Positions 1-8,028 of a DNA stretch of 64,000 bases are shown here, piece by piece. Each line of letters opens with the position of its first letter. Positions within the stretch are counted from its first letter, which is position 1. Location: NCBI RefSeq assembly GCF_016107325.1, contig NZ_RCVT01000006.1, positions 1-64,000 on the forward strand. Direction: 5' to 3'. The translations under genes were made by a program, and so were the position numbers. The notes beneath the pieces were generated by a model. It was not told where the DNA came from. It ran no database searches and saw only the letters and a list, made by a program, of their open reading frames with translations. This DNA comes from Sphingomonas sp. MA1305 (GTDB lineage Bacteria; Pseudomonadota; Alphaproteobacteria; Sphingomonadales; Sphingomonadaceae).

Positions 1-372
1 GCACCTGCGCCGGTCCTCCGGAGGCTGCTCCCGCATGGGGGACAGTAACACCAAAAGCCGATGGGTCACAGCGTCGGGTGGTAGATGCGCGGATGTCAGG
101 GTGGTGTGGTGTTCGTTCGATACGCCCGAGTCGGTTTCATAGATGCTTGCTGCGACGGATCATCGGATCGTCCAACAGCGACGTCGAAAGCGCCGTGATC
201 CACCAAGTAAGCACGTGGTCTAAGCGGGCATGCGTTCGGCCCGATGCTTGACGAGCGCTATACTCTCCGCCGCTCCTGTTGAGTGGAGTGGATTGTCGTA
301 GCGGGTTTCAGGCGCCTGGCGGGCCTGGCCCTCACCGCGTGCTTGCGCGGCCGTGTCATCGCGGCATGTCCA
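1..372. other. Left flank with no supported gene
   Basis: I see no convincing gene here. One frame is open from base 2 to a TAG at about 141 and another from base 3 to about 249, but neither has a recognisable motif or a natural start. They could be the tail of a gene entering from the left or chance openings in GC-rich DNA. The stretch lies downstream of the lyase-like gene on the minus strand and may contain its terminator, but no clear hairpin with a T-run was seen. Confidence 0.5.
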
Positions 373-1707
373 TCACCGCCCCGCCCCCTCCACCAGCCGC
401 AGCACGGTCGGCTCTGGAATGTCGGCGCTCGCCACGTCGCGGTGGGGCGGCAGCGTCGGCCAGGCGAGCGCGACGCCGCTCACGCCATTGTCCTCGACGG
501 TGTTGAGCATCATCCCCGCCGGCACCGCGATGCTCCCCCCGGCTAGCGCCTGCGCCAGCGAGCGGCCGGGCGTCTCGCTGATCCGGCGCAGCGTCGCGGC
601 GTCGAGCAGGAAGTCGATCGGCTTGCCGTCGCGGATCACCGACACGCGCACCCGGTCCTTGCCGACCGGCACCGCGCCGCTGACGAACAGGCGGCTGTCG
701 AGCGAGCCACCGCCGCGGAAATCCCAGCGGAAGCCCTGCCAGTCGCTGACCTGGACGATATGCCAGCGAGCCCCCTCGCGGCGGGCGACGTAGATCTGCG
801 TGTTCCCCGCCTTGTCGAACTTGTGATAGGTGATCATCGCGCGGCCGGCGGGGTCGAAGCCGACGAGGGTGTTGTTGTTGATCATCCCGCCCTCGACCGG
901 CACGGGATCGACGATCTCGCCGCTTTTCAGCGTGATCGGCAGCGTCAGCGGCGTACCGTCCGCCTTCTGCCAATGCACCAGGTCGCGGCTTTTGGCGTAG
1001 GACAGATCGTGGTTGGTCTCCGCCATCGGCGTCTCGCGCCACACCCAGGCGATGTGGAAATAGCCGTCGGGGCCGAGCACCGGTCCGACGAAATAGGCGT
1101 TGCGCTGGCCCTGCCCGTCGGTCAGCGGCGTCGACAGCAGATGCGACCATTGTCGCGTCGCGGGGTCGTAGACGTTGTAGATCTCGTTGCCGTTGCCGCT
1201 GCCGCCGTCGCGATATTTGTAGACCAGCCGCCCCGCCGCATCGTGCAGGAAGATCGGATAGGTCATGCTGCGTTCCAGTCTGGCGTCGACCATCACCGGT
1301 TCGTGCACGAAGCTGCGCACGTCACCGGCGATGCGGGTGCGGTAATAGACCAACGGATCGCGGTGCATGTTGGCGGCGACATGCAGCTGGCCGGCCGCGT
1401 CGACCGCCATGGCGATGTAATTGTGGCTGTCCCAGCCGACCCAGCAGTCGAGCTTGTGATAGATCCAATAGCTGCCGTGGCGGTCGCGCGAGGCGACGGT
1501 GAGCTGGCGATTGGCGTCGTAATAAGCGACGAAGATCTTTGCCTCGGTCACCGCCAGCGCGAAGCGCGCGCTATGTCCCGCCCAGACGCGGTCGATCGCC
1601 GACAGCTGCACCGTCGGCGCGCTTGCCGGGGCCGGCACGGCGGCCTGCTGCGCGGGCGCCGCACCCGCCAGCAGCAATGCGGCCGCCAGTCCCATCCCCT
1701 TGCGCAT
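373..1707 (-). CDS. Secreted BNR_4-family beta-propeller protein, putative polysaccharide lyase
   Basis: The 444-residue protein begins with a signal peptide (MRKGMGLAAALLLAGAAPAQ), so it should act in the periplasm or outside the cell. The rest is made of repeated aromatic and Asp-rich strands typical of BNR_4 propellers, the fold used by ulvan lyases of the PL24/PL25 type. Residues 95-115 carry three histidines (SHNY, LHVAANMH); paired His residues act in characterised members, but matching them here is inference. The ATG at 1707 was chosen because AAAGGA precedes it at good spacing and the signal peptide starts there; the frame is open much further upstream, through the receptor gene, only as a shadow. 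It ends the minus-strand run that includes the receptor, DUF2264 and DUF4861 genes. It could also be a non-catalytic glycan-binding propeller. Confidence 0.72.
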   Translation of the reverse strand: MRKGMGLAAALLLAGAAPAQQAAVPAPASAPTVQLSAIDRVWAGHSARFALAVTEAKIFVAYYDANRQLTVASRDRHGSYWIYHKLDCWVGWDSHNYIAMAVDAAGQLHVAANMHRDPLVYYRTRIAGDVRSFVHEPVMVDARLERSMTYPIFLHDAAGRLVYKYRDGGSGNGNEIYNVYDPATRQWSHLLSTPLTDGQGQRNAYFVGPVLGPDGYFHIAWVWRETPMAETNHDLSYAKSRDLVHWQKADGTPLTLPITLKSGEIVDPVPVEGGMINNNTLVGFDPAGRAMITYHKFDKAGNTQIYVARREGARWHIVQVSDWQGFRWDFRGGGSLDSRLFVSGAVPVGKDRVRVSVIRDGKPIDFLLDAATLRRISETPGRSLAQALAGGSIAVPAGMMLNTVEDNGVSGVALAWPTLPPHRDVASADIPEPTVLRLVEGAGR

Positions 1708-1739
1708 GACGATCGATCCTTTCGTGGCCCGCGGGCCGG

Positions 1740-4688
1740 TTAGAACGTGCCGTGGAACGCCAGCGTGAAGGTGCGGCCGTCGTAATCCGCCTGGCGCGGG
1801 ATGGCGGGGGTCACCTGATACTGGATGCGTTTGGCGTCGAGCAGGTTGAACGCGTCGAGCGACAGCGAATAGCGTTCGGAGAATTTCAGCGACACCGAGG
1901 AATCGAGCTGGCCGCGCGGCGCGACGAAGCTCGCCCCGCCGGTGAAGGTGTTGCCGCCGGTCAGCGTATATTGGTCGCGCCAGGTGTAGATGACGCGCAG
2001 GCCGAACACCGGGCTTTCGTAATAGCCGATCACGTTGACGTTGTTCTTCGACACGCCGGGCAGCGCCGCCTTGCTGCCGTCGGCGTTGGTGCCCGAGACG
2101 TTGGTGTAGGAATAGTTCACCTGGCCGCCGAGGTTGCGGAGGATGCCGGGCAGGAAGTCGAAATTCTGCTGCGCGGTCACCTCCAGGCCGGTGACGGTGA
2201 TCGGATTGGGCTGGTTGAAATTGCCGCTGGCGGTGACGATCGCCGGCTGGCCGTTGACCAACTGGTTGCTGTAGCAGGTGGTGCCGATCGTGGTCAGCTG
2301 GCCCAGGCCGAATTGCGTCGCATCCGCCGGGCACAGCCGCGACAGGCGCGTCTCCGGCGAGATCAGATTGCGGATCACCTTGCGATAGCCGGCGATCGCG
2401 AACAGGCCGCCGGGGCGATTGTACCATTCGAGCGACAGATCCTCGCTGTCCGCCGAATAGGGCTTCAGGTCGTAGCCGCCGTATTGGATCGCATAGCCGG
2501 TCGAATTGGTGCTGACCGTCGTCGCCGGGGTCAGGTTGCGCGGCTGCGGCCGGACGAACGCCTTGTAGTAAGCGCCGCGCAGGACGAGCCTGTCGGTGAG
2601 GTCGGCCGACAGATAGGCGGACGGCAGCCAGTTGCCGTACTTCTGGCGGAACTGCTGCGGCACGTAGACGATGCCGCCATTGGTGCCGACCTGGCGCGAC
2701 AGCGCGTTGATCAATTGGTCGGTATGTTCGTAGCGCACGCCGGCATAGCCGCTGAACGCGATGCCAGCGACCGTGAAGGCGAGGTTCGCCTGGCCGTAGC
2801 CCGCCGCGATAGTGTTGCGGACCGAGAAATTGTAGAGCGCATAGGAGGCGTTGGTCGGATCGTTGATCCACCCCGTCGGGGTCACGACGTCGCCGGGCTG
2901 CACCGTTACCGGCTGTAGGCGCGCAACGAGCTGGTCGAAGCTGAGCTGCGGCCAGTTGGCGAGATAGCCCGGCACGCTGCCGCCGAAGAAGGAATTGGCG
3001 TAAGGATTGTCGCTCAGCACGCCGCTATTGAGGTTCTGCGCCTGCACGCCCTTGGCGCTGGTCCGATAGCCCTGCGACGTATAGGTCGCGCGCTCGTAGC
3101 GGCCGCCGACCAGGATCGACTTCAGCACCGATCCGATGTCGCGCTCGACCTCGCCCTGCGCGGCGCGGACGCGGTTGAGGCCATAGCCCGAACTGCCCGC
3201 GACGATCAGCTGGTCGCCGTTGGCGGCGATCTGCGTCGGCTGGTTGCTCGCGCTCCAGGTGTAGGGACCCGCGGGCACGATCAGCGCCGGATTGCGGTTC
3301 AGCGTCAGCTGATAGTCGTCGATCGACGCGCCGCCCGAATTGAAGCTGCCGTTGACGCCGTTGCCGCCGGCGCGCGGCAGGTTGCGGATGTCGATCTGCG
3401 TCTGGACGGCGTTGTTCTTGCCTTCCGAACTGGTCAGTGCCGCCATCGCCCGCCAGCCGTCGTTCTTCCATTCGACATTGGCGATGCCGTCCCACATCTG
3501 CTCGAGCAACGGTTCGGAGCGGATGGAATCGTTGAGCTGCGCATTGGCGTAAGTGACGCCCTGGACATAGGCGTTGCTGTCCGCCTGGACGACCGGCGAC
3601 GTCGTCGGCGTGATCTGCGCGATGTTCGACCGCATGTCGACTTCGATCAGATTGGTCAGGTTGTTCTTGAGGTTGCGGCGGGTGAAGAAGCCGGTGACGC
3701 CGACCCGCAACGTGTCGGTCGGCTTCCATTCCGCGCCAGCCGCGGCGGTGAACAGGTCGCCCTCGTTGAACTTGACCGCCTGGCGCTGGTCGGAGGCGAA
3801 GAGCACGCCGGTCGTGCCCTTGGTCCCCGTGCCGCCCGCCGCGCAGACCTTGCCCGACGGGCAGCTGCCGTTGGCGTTGAGCGGCGAATAATAATCGAGA
3901 TATTGCGCGAAGCCCGGCGCATTGGCGGCGGACAGCGGGCTGTAGGCGTTGAAGAAGATGGAATCGCGGCGGAAGCGTTCCTTCTTGTAGGCGACGACGC
4001 CGAACACCGCGAGAGTGTCGGTGACGTGCGCGTTATAGCCCGCGGTCAGTGCCGGGCTCGTATATTTGCCGAGCGTGTCGTACTCGTCGGCGATCTTGAT
4101 GAAGCCGCCCTGCTTGCGGCCGAGCGCCGGCGCGATCTGCAGGTCGATAATGCCCGACAGGCCGCCCGCCTGGTCGCCGGCGCCGATCGTCTTCTTGACC
4201 GCGATCGCCGAGAAGACGTCGGCGTTGAACGCGCCCAACGGCGTCGAGCTGTCGAGGATCGGATCGGCGAAGGTCTGGCCGTTGATCGTGTAGCGCGCAT
4301 AGGTGCCGGGCAGGCCGCGCAGGTTGATCGTCGCATCGCGCGATCCCGCCTCGCGGTTGATCTGCACGCCGGGCACGCGCTGCAGCGCCTCGCCGACGTT
4401 GAGGTCGGGAAAGCGGCCGAGGCCGTCGGCGGAGATGCTGTCGGAAATGCCCTGGTCGTCGCGCTTCATGCGCAGCGCGTCGATGTAGGATTTGCGGAAG
4501 CCGGTGATGACGATGTCGCTGCCGTCGGCCTGCGTCGCGTCGGCTTGCGCCGCGTCCGTCTGAGCCTCGACGGGCGCCGCGCCGGTCGCGGCCGCGATGG
4601 CGGTCTGCGTCTGTGCATAAGCGGCGGGTGACAGCACCGCCCCCATCGCTACCCCTGCCAGCATCACGGCACAGGCCTTGGCCTTCAT
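1740..4688 (-). CDS. TonB-dependent outer-membrane receptor (carbohydrate uptake type)
   Basis: This 982-residue receptor has a signal peptide ending near AYAQ, then a TonB-box-like stretch (SDIVITG) and a plug domain with the usual LNVGEALQRVPGVQI and ATINLRGLPG motifs. A long beta-barrel follows and ends in an aromatic residue (AFHGTF), as expected for outer-membrane insertion. It should bind an oligosaccharide outside the cell and pass it to the periplasm using TonB energy. A strong GGGGAGGGG precedes the ATG. It lies 32 bases upstream of the lyase-like gene and is probably co-transcribed with it. A 37-bp nested palindrome lies 44 bases upstream of the start and looks like its operator. 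Confidence 0.93.
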   Translation of the reverse strand: MKAKACAVMLAGVAMGAVLSPAAYAQTQTAIAAATGAAPVEAQTDAAQADATQADGSDIVITGFRKSYIDALRMKRDDQGISDSISADGLGRFPDLNVGEALQRVPGVQINREAGSRDATINLRGLPGTYARYTINGQTFADPILDSSTPLGAFNADVFSAIAVKKTIGAGDQAGGLSGIIDLQIAPALGRKQGGFIKIADEYDTLGKYTSPALTAGYNAHVTDTLAVFGVVAYKKERFRRDSIFFNAYSPLSAANAPGFAQYLDYYSPLNANGSCPSGKVCAAGGTGTKGTTGVLFASDQRQAVKFNEGDLFTAAAGAEWKPTDTLRVGVTGFFTRRNLKNNLTNLIEVDMRSNIAQITPTTSPVVQADSNAYVQGVTYANAQLNDSIRSEPLLEQMWDGIANVEWKNDGWRAMAALTSSEGKNNAVQTQIDIRNLPRAGGNGVNGSFNSGGASIDDYQLTLNRNPALIVPAGPYTWSASNQPTQIAANGDQLIVAGSSGYGLNRVRAAQGEVERDIGSVLKSILVGGRYERATYTSQGYRTSAKGVQAQNLNSGVLSDNPYANSFFGGSVPGYLANWPQLSFDQLVARLQPVTVQPGDVVTPTGWINDPTNASYALYNFSVRNTIAAGYGQANLAFTVAGIAFSGYAGVRYEHTDQLINALSRQVGTNGGIVYVPQQFRQKYGNWLPSAYLSADLTDRLVLRGAYYKAFVRPQPRNLTPATTVSTNSTGYAIQYGGYDLKPYSADSEDLSLEWYNRPGGLFAIAGYRKVIRNLISPETRLSRLCPADATQFGLGQLTTIGTTCYSNQLVNGQPAIVTASGNFNQPNPITVTGLEVTAQQNFDFLPGILRNLGGQVNYSYTNVSGTNADGSKAALPGVSKNNVNVIGYYESPVFGLRVIYTWRDQYTLTGGNTFTGGASFVAPRGQLDSSVSLKFSERYSLSLDAFNLLDAKRIQYQVTPAIPRQADYDGRTFTLAFHGTF

Positions 4689-4731
4689 CGTCCCCTCCCC
4701 TTGTCCATGCGACCGATCGCACCGCGCCGGT

Positions 4732-4768
4732 CCTTCCGAAAAATTTGTATCACAAATTCTACGGAAGG
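4732..4768. promoter_or_regulatory. Nested palindrome, candidate GntR/FadR-type operator
   Basis: Two inverted repeats share one centre at about base 4750. The inner one is AATTTGT-ATC-ACAAATT (4742-4758) and the outer one is CCTTCCG (4732-4738) with CGGAAGG (4762-4768). The core TTGTATCACAA fits the TNGTNNNACNA pattern known for FadR-subfamily GntR operators. On the minus strand, TTGCCT followed after 16 bases by TACAAA is a plausible promoter overlapped by it. It would control the receptor and lyase-like genes; binding by the GntR protein at 7231 is inference. Confidence 0.6.
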
Positions 4769-4886
4769 CAACGGGAGTCTCGATAGATGGAAACTGTCTC
4801 CATATTCAGAGAGGATATGCCGTCACTTCGCGGTACCGCATCTCTGCGTGAAGGTCGAGAAGTATGACGAACCAGCTGGGGCCGGC

Positions 4887-6173
4887 TCAGTAAGTGACGT
4901 AATAATCCTTGCGGAAATCCTCGCCGGCATAGGCGCGGCGCATCGTCCAGGGCTGCGGCGCGGCGGTCCAATAGGGATCGTCGGCGGGCAGGCCGAGCGC
5001 GAGCAGCCCTTCCGAGGCGATATACATGCTGCCGGCGTTGGAATAGATGTCGCCCAGCGTCGGCTGGGCGCGCGCGAAGCCGATGGTCAGGAAGCCGTCG
5101 GCGTTGAAATTGCTCGGATCGGCGAAGATCCGCCGCTGCGTCGCGCTGGTCACCGCGCGCACCTGACCGGCCGGCAGCGTGTCGGGCAATTGCCGGTGCC
5201 ACGCCAGGAAGCCGAGCGGCTGGTGCACCGCGGTGCGATAGGTCAGCGAGCGGCCGATCGCGGCATAGGCGCCGTCGGGGCCGACCATCCGCTCCAGATG
5301 CTCGGCATAGCGCTGCATCCGCTTGAGCGCGCGGGCATGTTCCTCGGCGGGTTTGAGGCTGTTGAAGTCGGGCTTGCCCGCCGCCAGCACGGCGAGGATC
5401 TGCACCAGCATCGGATGGATGACGTAGCTGTTGTAATAATCATAGTGGAAGTCGGCGCCGTCGCCGTACCAGCCGTCGCCGACATACCATTCCAGGAACT
5501 TGCGGATGGCGAGGTCGACGCGCATCGGGTCCCATTGCTCGCCGATCGAAAACAGGAACGCCTCGTTCATCGCGGCGAACAGGATCCAGTTCTGATAGGG
5601 CGGCGAGACGTGGCGCAGGCCCTTGATCTCGGTGACGATGCGCGCCTTGGTCGCGGCGTCGAGCGGTGTCCACAGGGCATCGGGCGCGCGCAGCAGCGCG
5701 CTGGTGAAATAGGCGGAATCGACCAGCGCCTGGCCCGGGCCGCGCCACAGCAGATAGTCCGGGCTCTTCGGATCGACGGCATGGACGTAGCTCTGCACCG
5801 CCTGCTCGCGCAGCCGGGCGCGCAGCCGCCCCTCCGCGCTGGTATCGTCGGGCAGCGCCAGCCAGGGGGCGAGGCCGTCGACCAGCCGGCCGAACGCCTC
5901 GAGATAGGCGACGCGGCGGTCGCGGCCGTCCCAGGTCGGGCTGAGCTCCGGCTGCCATTCCGCCTGCAGCCGGCCGCGCGCCATGCGGCCGAGCACCGGC
6001 TCGGCCATGCGGCGCAGCAGCTCGAGCGCATAGGCGCGGTCGGCCGCGCCGTCGGGCAAGGCGCCCTGCCCCTGCCCCTGCGCCGCAGCCGCGGCGGGCG
6101 CGGCCGCGGCGAGCAATCCGGCTCCGCCCGCGAGGCCGGCGAGCAGGTCGCGGCGGTCTAGGCCGCCGCTCAT
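4887..6173 (-). CDS. DUF2264 domain protein, exported, polysaccharide-utilisation associated
   Basis: The 428-residue protein starts with a Tat-like signal (two arginines in LDRRDLLAG, then an Ala-rich hydrophobic stretch to about residue 32). The body matches DUF2264, an alpha/alpha-type family found beside lyases and glycuronyl hydrolases; conserved-looking segments are WILFAAMNEAFL, GDGWYGDGADFHYDYYNSYVIHPM and the C-terminal PYWTAAPQPWTMRRAY. The biochemical role of the family is not established to my knowledge. The start at 6173 overlaps the stop of the DUF4861 gene (ATGA), so translation is probably coupled. Context points to processing of an oligosaccharide in the periplasm. Confidence 0.82.
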   Translation of the reverse strand: MSGGLDRRDLLAGLAGGAGLLAAAAPAAAAAQGQGQGALPDGAADRAYALELLRRMAEPVLGRMARGRLQAEWQPELSPTWDGRDRRVAYLEAFGRLVDGLAPWLALPDDTSAEGRLRARLREQAVQSYVHAVDPKSPDYLLWRGPGQALVDSAYFTSALLRAPDALWTPLDAATKARIVTEIKGLRHVSPPYQNWILFAAMNEAFLFSIGEQWDPMRVDLAIRKFLEWYVGDGWYGDGADFHYDYYNSYVIHPMLVQILAVLAAGKPDFNSLKPAEEHARALKRMQRYAEHLERMVGPDGAYAAIGRSLTYRTAVHQPLGFLAWHRQLPDTLPAGQVRAVTSATQRRIFADPSNFNADGFLTIGFARAQPTLGDIYSNAGSMYIASEGLLALGLPADDPYWTAAPQPWTMRRAYAGEDFRKDYYVTY

Positions 6174-7126
6174 CGCCCCGCCCCCGGCACGGTGAAGTCG
6201 AGCCTGGCGTCGCGCGCATAGGCGTCCCATTGCGCGCGGGTGCGGAAGCCCCCCTCGCCCTTGTCCCAGGCGGAGCCCGAATAATAGACGAACGGCTTGC
6301 CCGGCGTGACGCGCAGCAGGACGAGGTGGTTCTCGGCATCGTCGCGGATGTCGGCGATCATCGCCGGCTCGACGCGCACCGCGATTCCCATCCGGCCGTG
6401 TTCGCCGTCCTCCGGCCCCCACCAGCTGATCAGCCCGCGTGCGCGGTCGACGGTCAGTTCGCCCTTGCCGCCGCTGCCCATCGTCTGGCGGCCGATGCCG
6501 ATGCCGATGCCGACGATCAGCGGATCGGGCCGGTCGGAGGACAGGGTCGAGACGAGCCGCGTGAACTGCGTGCCGAGCGGCAGCGTGAAGCGCCGCGTCT
6601 CCCACACCTTGCGCGTCACGCCGACCGGCCAGGGATCGTAGTCGACGGTGAAGTCGGCGCTGTCCCCGCCGCTCTTCAGGATGCGCCAGCGCACGTAGTT
6701 GCGCGACGTCCACAATTTATTGTCCTGCCAGATGCCGAGGCCCCCTGCCCCGCGCGCGGTGCCGACATTGTAGAAGTCGAGGCCTTCGCCATGATAGGCA
6801 TGCTGGTCGCCGGTGCGCAGCTGGCGGTCGGCGAACGGCCAGACGACGTTCTTGCCCCAGCTGTCGATCCCCGATCCCGACGGTGGTTCCGCCGCCTCCA
6901 GCGGCTGGCCGTAGATGCGGTGCGCGGTGCGGTCGTTTTCCCAGAGCAGATCGCCGTAGCGATAGTCGGCGCGCAGCGCGACGGCGCGCTGGGTGCGATC
7001 GGTCGGCGCGGGTAAGGGCGTGCCGAGCGGCGGCATCCGCGGCGCGTCGCTCTGTGCCAGCACGGGCGCGGCGAGCAAGGCGAGCAGCAGGCCGAGGCTG
7101 ACCGACCGCGTAGAAGATGGTGGCAC
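6170..7126 (-). CDS. DUF4861 family secreted protein
   Basis: This 318-residue protein has an N-terminal signal peptide (hydrophobic run LGLLLALLAAPVLA, cleavage near AQS) and matches DUF4861, a beta-rich family repeatedly found in pectin and other polyuronate loci. Features are DYRYGDLLWENDRTAHRIYG near residue 55, the Gly-rich YHGEGLDFYNVGTARGAGG region and PFVYYSGSAWDKGEGGF near the C-terminus. A GTG start at 7126 is used, with AGGGGAG before it. It is the first gene of the minus-strand operon with the DUF2264 gene and diverges from the GntR gene. No catalytic function is known; a role in substrate recognition or cleavage of the polyuronate is inferred from context. Confidence 0.82.
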   Translation of the reverse strand: MPPSSTRSVSLGLLLALLAAPVLAQSDAPRMPPLGTPLPAPTDRTQRAVALRADYRYGDLLWENDRTAHRIYGQPLEAAEPPSGSGIDSWGKNVVWPFADRQLRTGDQHAYHGEGLDFYNVGTARGAGGLGIWQDNKLWTSRNYVRWRILKSGGDSADFTVDYDPWPVGVTRKVWETRRFTLPLGTQFTRLVSTLSSDRPDPLIVGIGIGIGRQTMGSGGKGELTVDRARGLISWWGPEDGEHGRMGIAVRVEPAMIADIRDDAENHLVLLRVTPGKPFVYYSGSAWDKGEGGFRTRAQWDAYARDARLDFTVPGAGR

Positions 7127-7142
7127 GCTTGATCTCCCCTAT

Positions 7143-7153
7143 TTATAGGACAA
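7143..7153. promoter_or_regulatory. Degenerate GntR-type operator between divergent genes
   Basis: TTATAGGACAA differs at one position from the TNGTNNNACNA pattern met at 4745 and 7948. It overlaps a short inverted repeat CCTAT-TT-ATAGG. It sits between the divergent DUF4861 and GntR genes, where an autoregulatory site would be expected. The mismatch makes this a weak call. Confidence 0.3.
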
Positions 7154-7230
7154 CCTATCCGGATCTGCCGGGTCTGCCAAGCTTTGCGCGTCGACGACCG
7201 GACGCTGCGGGCAGCGGGAAGGAAGTCACG

Positions 7231-7962
7231 ATGACGAAGACCATGTCGATGGCCGATACGCTCCACGCCAAGCTGGAGGCGCGCATCCGTTCGGGCGAGC
7301 TGCCGCCCGGCACGCGGCTGCCGACCCAGAAGGTGATCGCCGAGGACGAGAAGGTCAGCCGCACCGTGGTACGCGAGGCGATGGCACGGCTGGAGGCGCA
7401 GGGGATCACGGTCGCGCGCCAGGGATCGGGCGTGTTCGTCTCCGACGACGCACGCTACCAGGCGTTCCAGATCACCCGGCAGGAGATGCGCGAGCTCGCC
7501 GACGTCATCCGCCTGCTCGAGGTGCGTCTGGCGGTGGAGGCGGAGATGGCGGCCTTCGCCGCGGCGCGGCGGACCTTGCCCGACATCGCCGCCTTGCGCG
7601 CCGCGCTGCGCGAGATGGCGGAGGTCGCCGACGATCCCGAGGCATCGGCCGCGGCGGACGTGCGCTTCCACATGGCGATCGCGCGCGCCTCGCAGAACGA
7701 CATGTACGTGCGGCTGGTCGACTTCCTCGGCGTCCGGCTGGTGCCGCCGCGCAGCCTCTATCTGCGCGACATGCCGGTCGAGGCGCAGCAGGCCTATGTC
7801 GAGAAGGTCCGTGCCGAGCATGAGGCGATCGTCGAGGCGATCGTGCGGATGAACCCCGCCGGCGCGCGCGACGCGGCGCGCCACCATATGCAGGAGAGCC
7901 TCAGCCGCCATACCGAGCTCAGCGAGACGATCGGCCAGGCGGAACCGTTGTCAGACAATTGA
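7231..7962 (+). CDS. GntR-family transcriptional regulator, FCD (FadR) type
   Basis: The 243-residue protein has an N-terminal winged helix-turn-helix (residues about 8-75, including LPPGTRLPTQKVIAEDEKVS and a recognition helix TVVREAMARLEAQG) and a helical FCD effector domain. FCD metal or ligand residues are visible: D and H in DVRFH, H in EHEAIV and H in RHHMQ. The ATG at 7231 follows GGAAGGAAG and begins the natural N-terminus; the frame is open upstream only as an extension. Such proteins usually repress uronate or sugar catabolic genes until an intermediate binds. It sits at the centre of the locus between the two receptor arms, so it most likely controls both. Confidence 0.9.
   Translation: MTKTMSMADTLHAKLEARIRSGELPPGTRLPTQKVIAEDEKVSRTVVREAMARLEAQGITVARQGSGVFVSDDARYQAFQITRQEMRELADVIRLLEVRLAVEAEMAAFAAARRTLPDIAALRAALREMAEVADDPEASAAADVRFHMAIARASQNDMYVRLVDFLGVRLVPPRSLYLRDMPVEAQQAYVEKVRAEHEAIVEAIVRMNPAGARDAARHHMQESLSRHTELSETIGQAEPLSDN
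7948..7958. promoter_or_regulatory. GntR/FadR-type operator overlapping the regulator's 3' end
   Basis: TTGTCAGACAA is an 11-bp inverted repeat (TTGTC-A-GACAA) that fits TNGTNNNACNA exactly. It lies within the last codons of the GntR gene and directly abuts the -35 element of the downstream receptor promoter. A repressor bound here would block that promoter. Confidence 0.5.
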
Positions 7963-7987
7963 CACCTCGTAAAATTCATATGATAAC
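7959..7987 (+). promoter_or_regulatory. Promoter for the second TonB receptor, block shared with 11069
   Basis: TTGACA (7959-7964), a 17-base spacer and GATAAC (7982-7987) form a sigma-70-like promoter ending 41 bases before the receptor ATG. The spacer begins CCTCG and ends in the palindrome TCATATGA (7976-7983). Both parts recur with identical spacing at 11069-11097, which promoter consensus alone does not explain. Confidence 0.6.
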
Positions 7988-8028
7988 TCGCCCAAGGCCG
8001 TGGGAGAGCGGCCAAGGGGAGAGGATCG

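Noticed and set aside
2..141. C-terminal piece of a transposase at the left edge
   Set aside because: The short frame has no recognisable transposase motif, and no terminal repeats were found.
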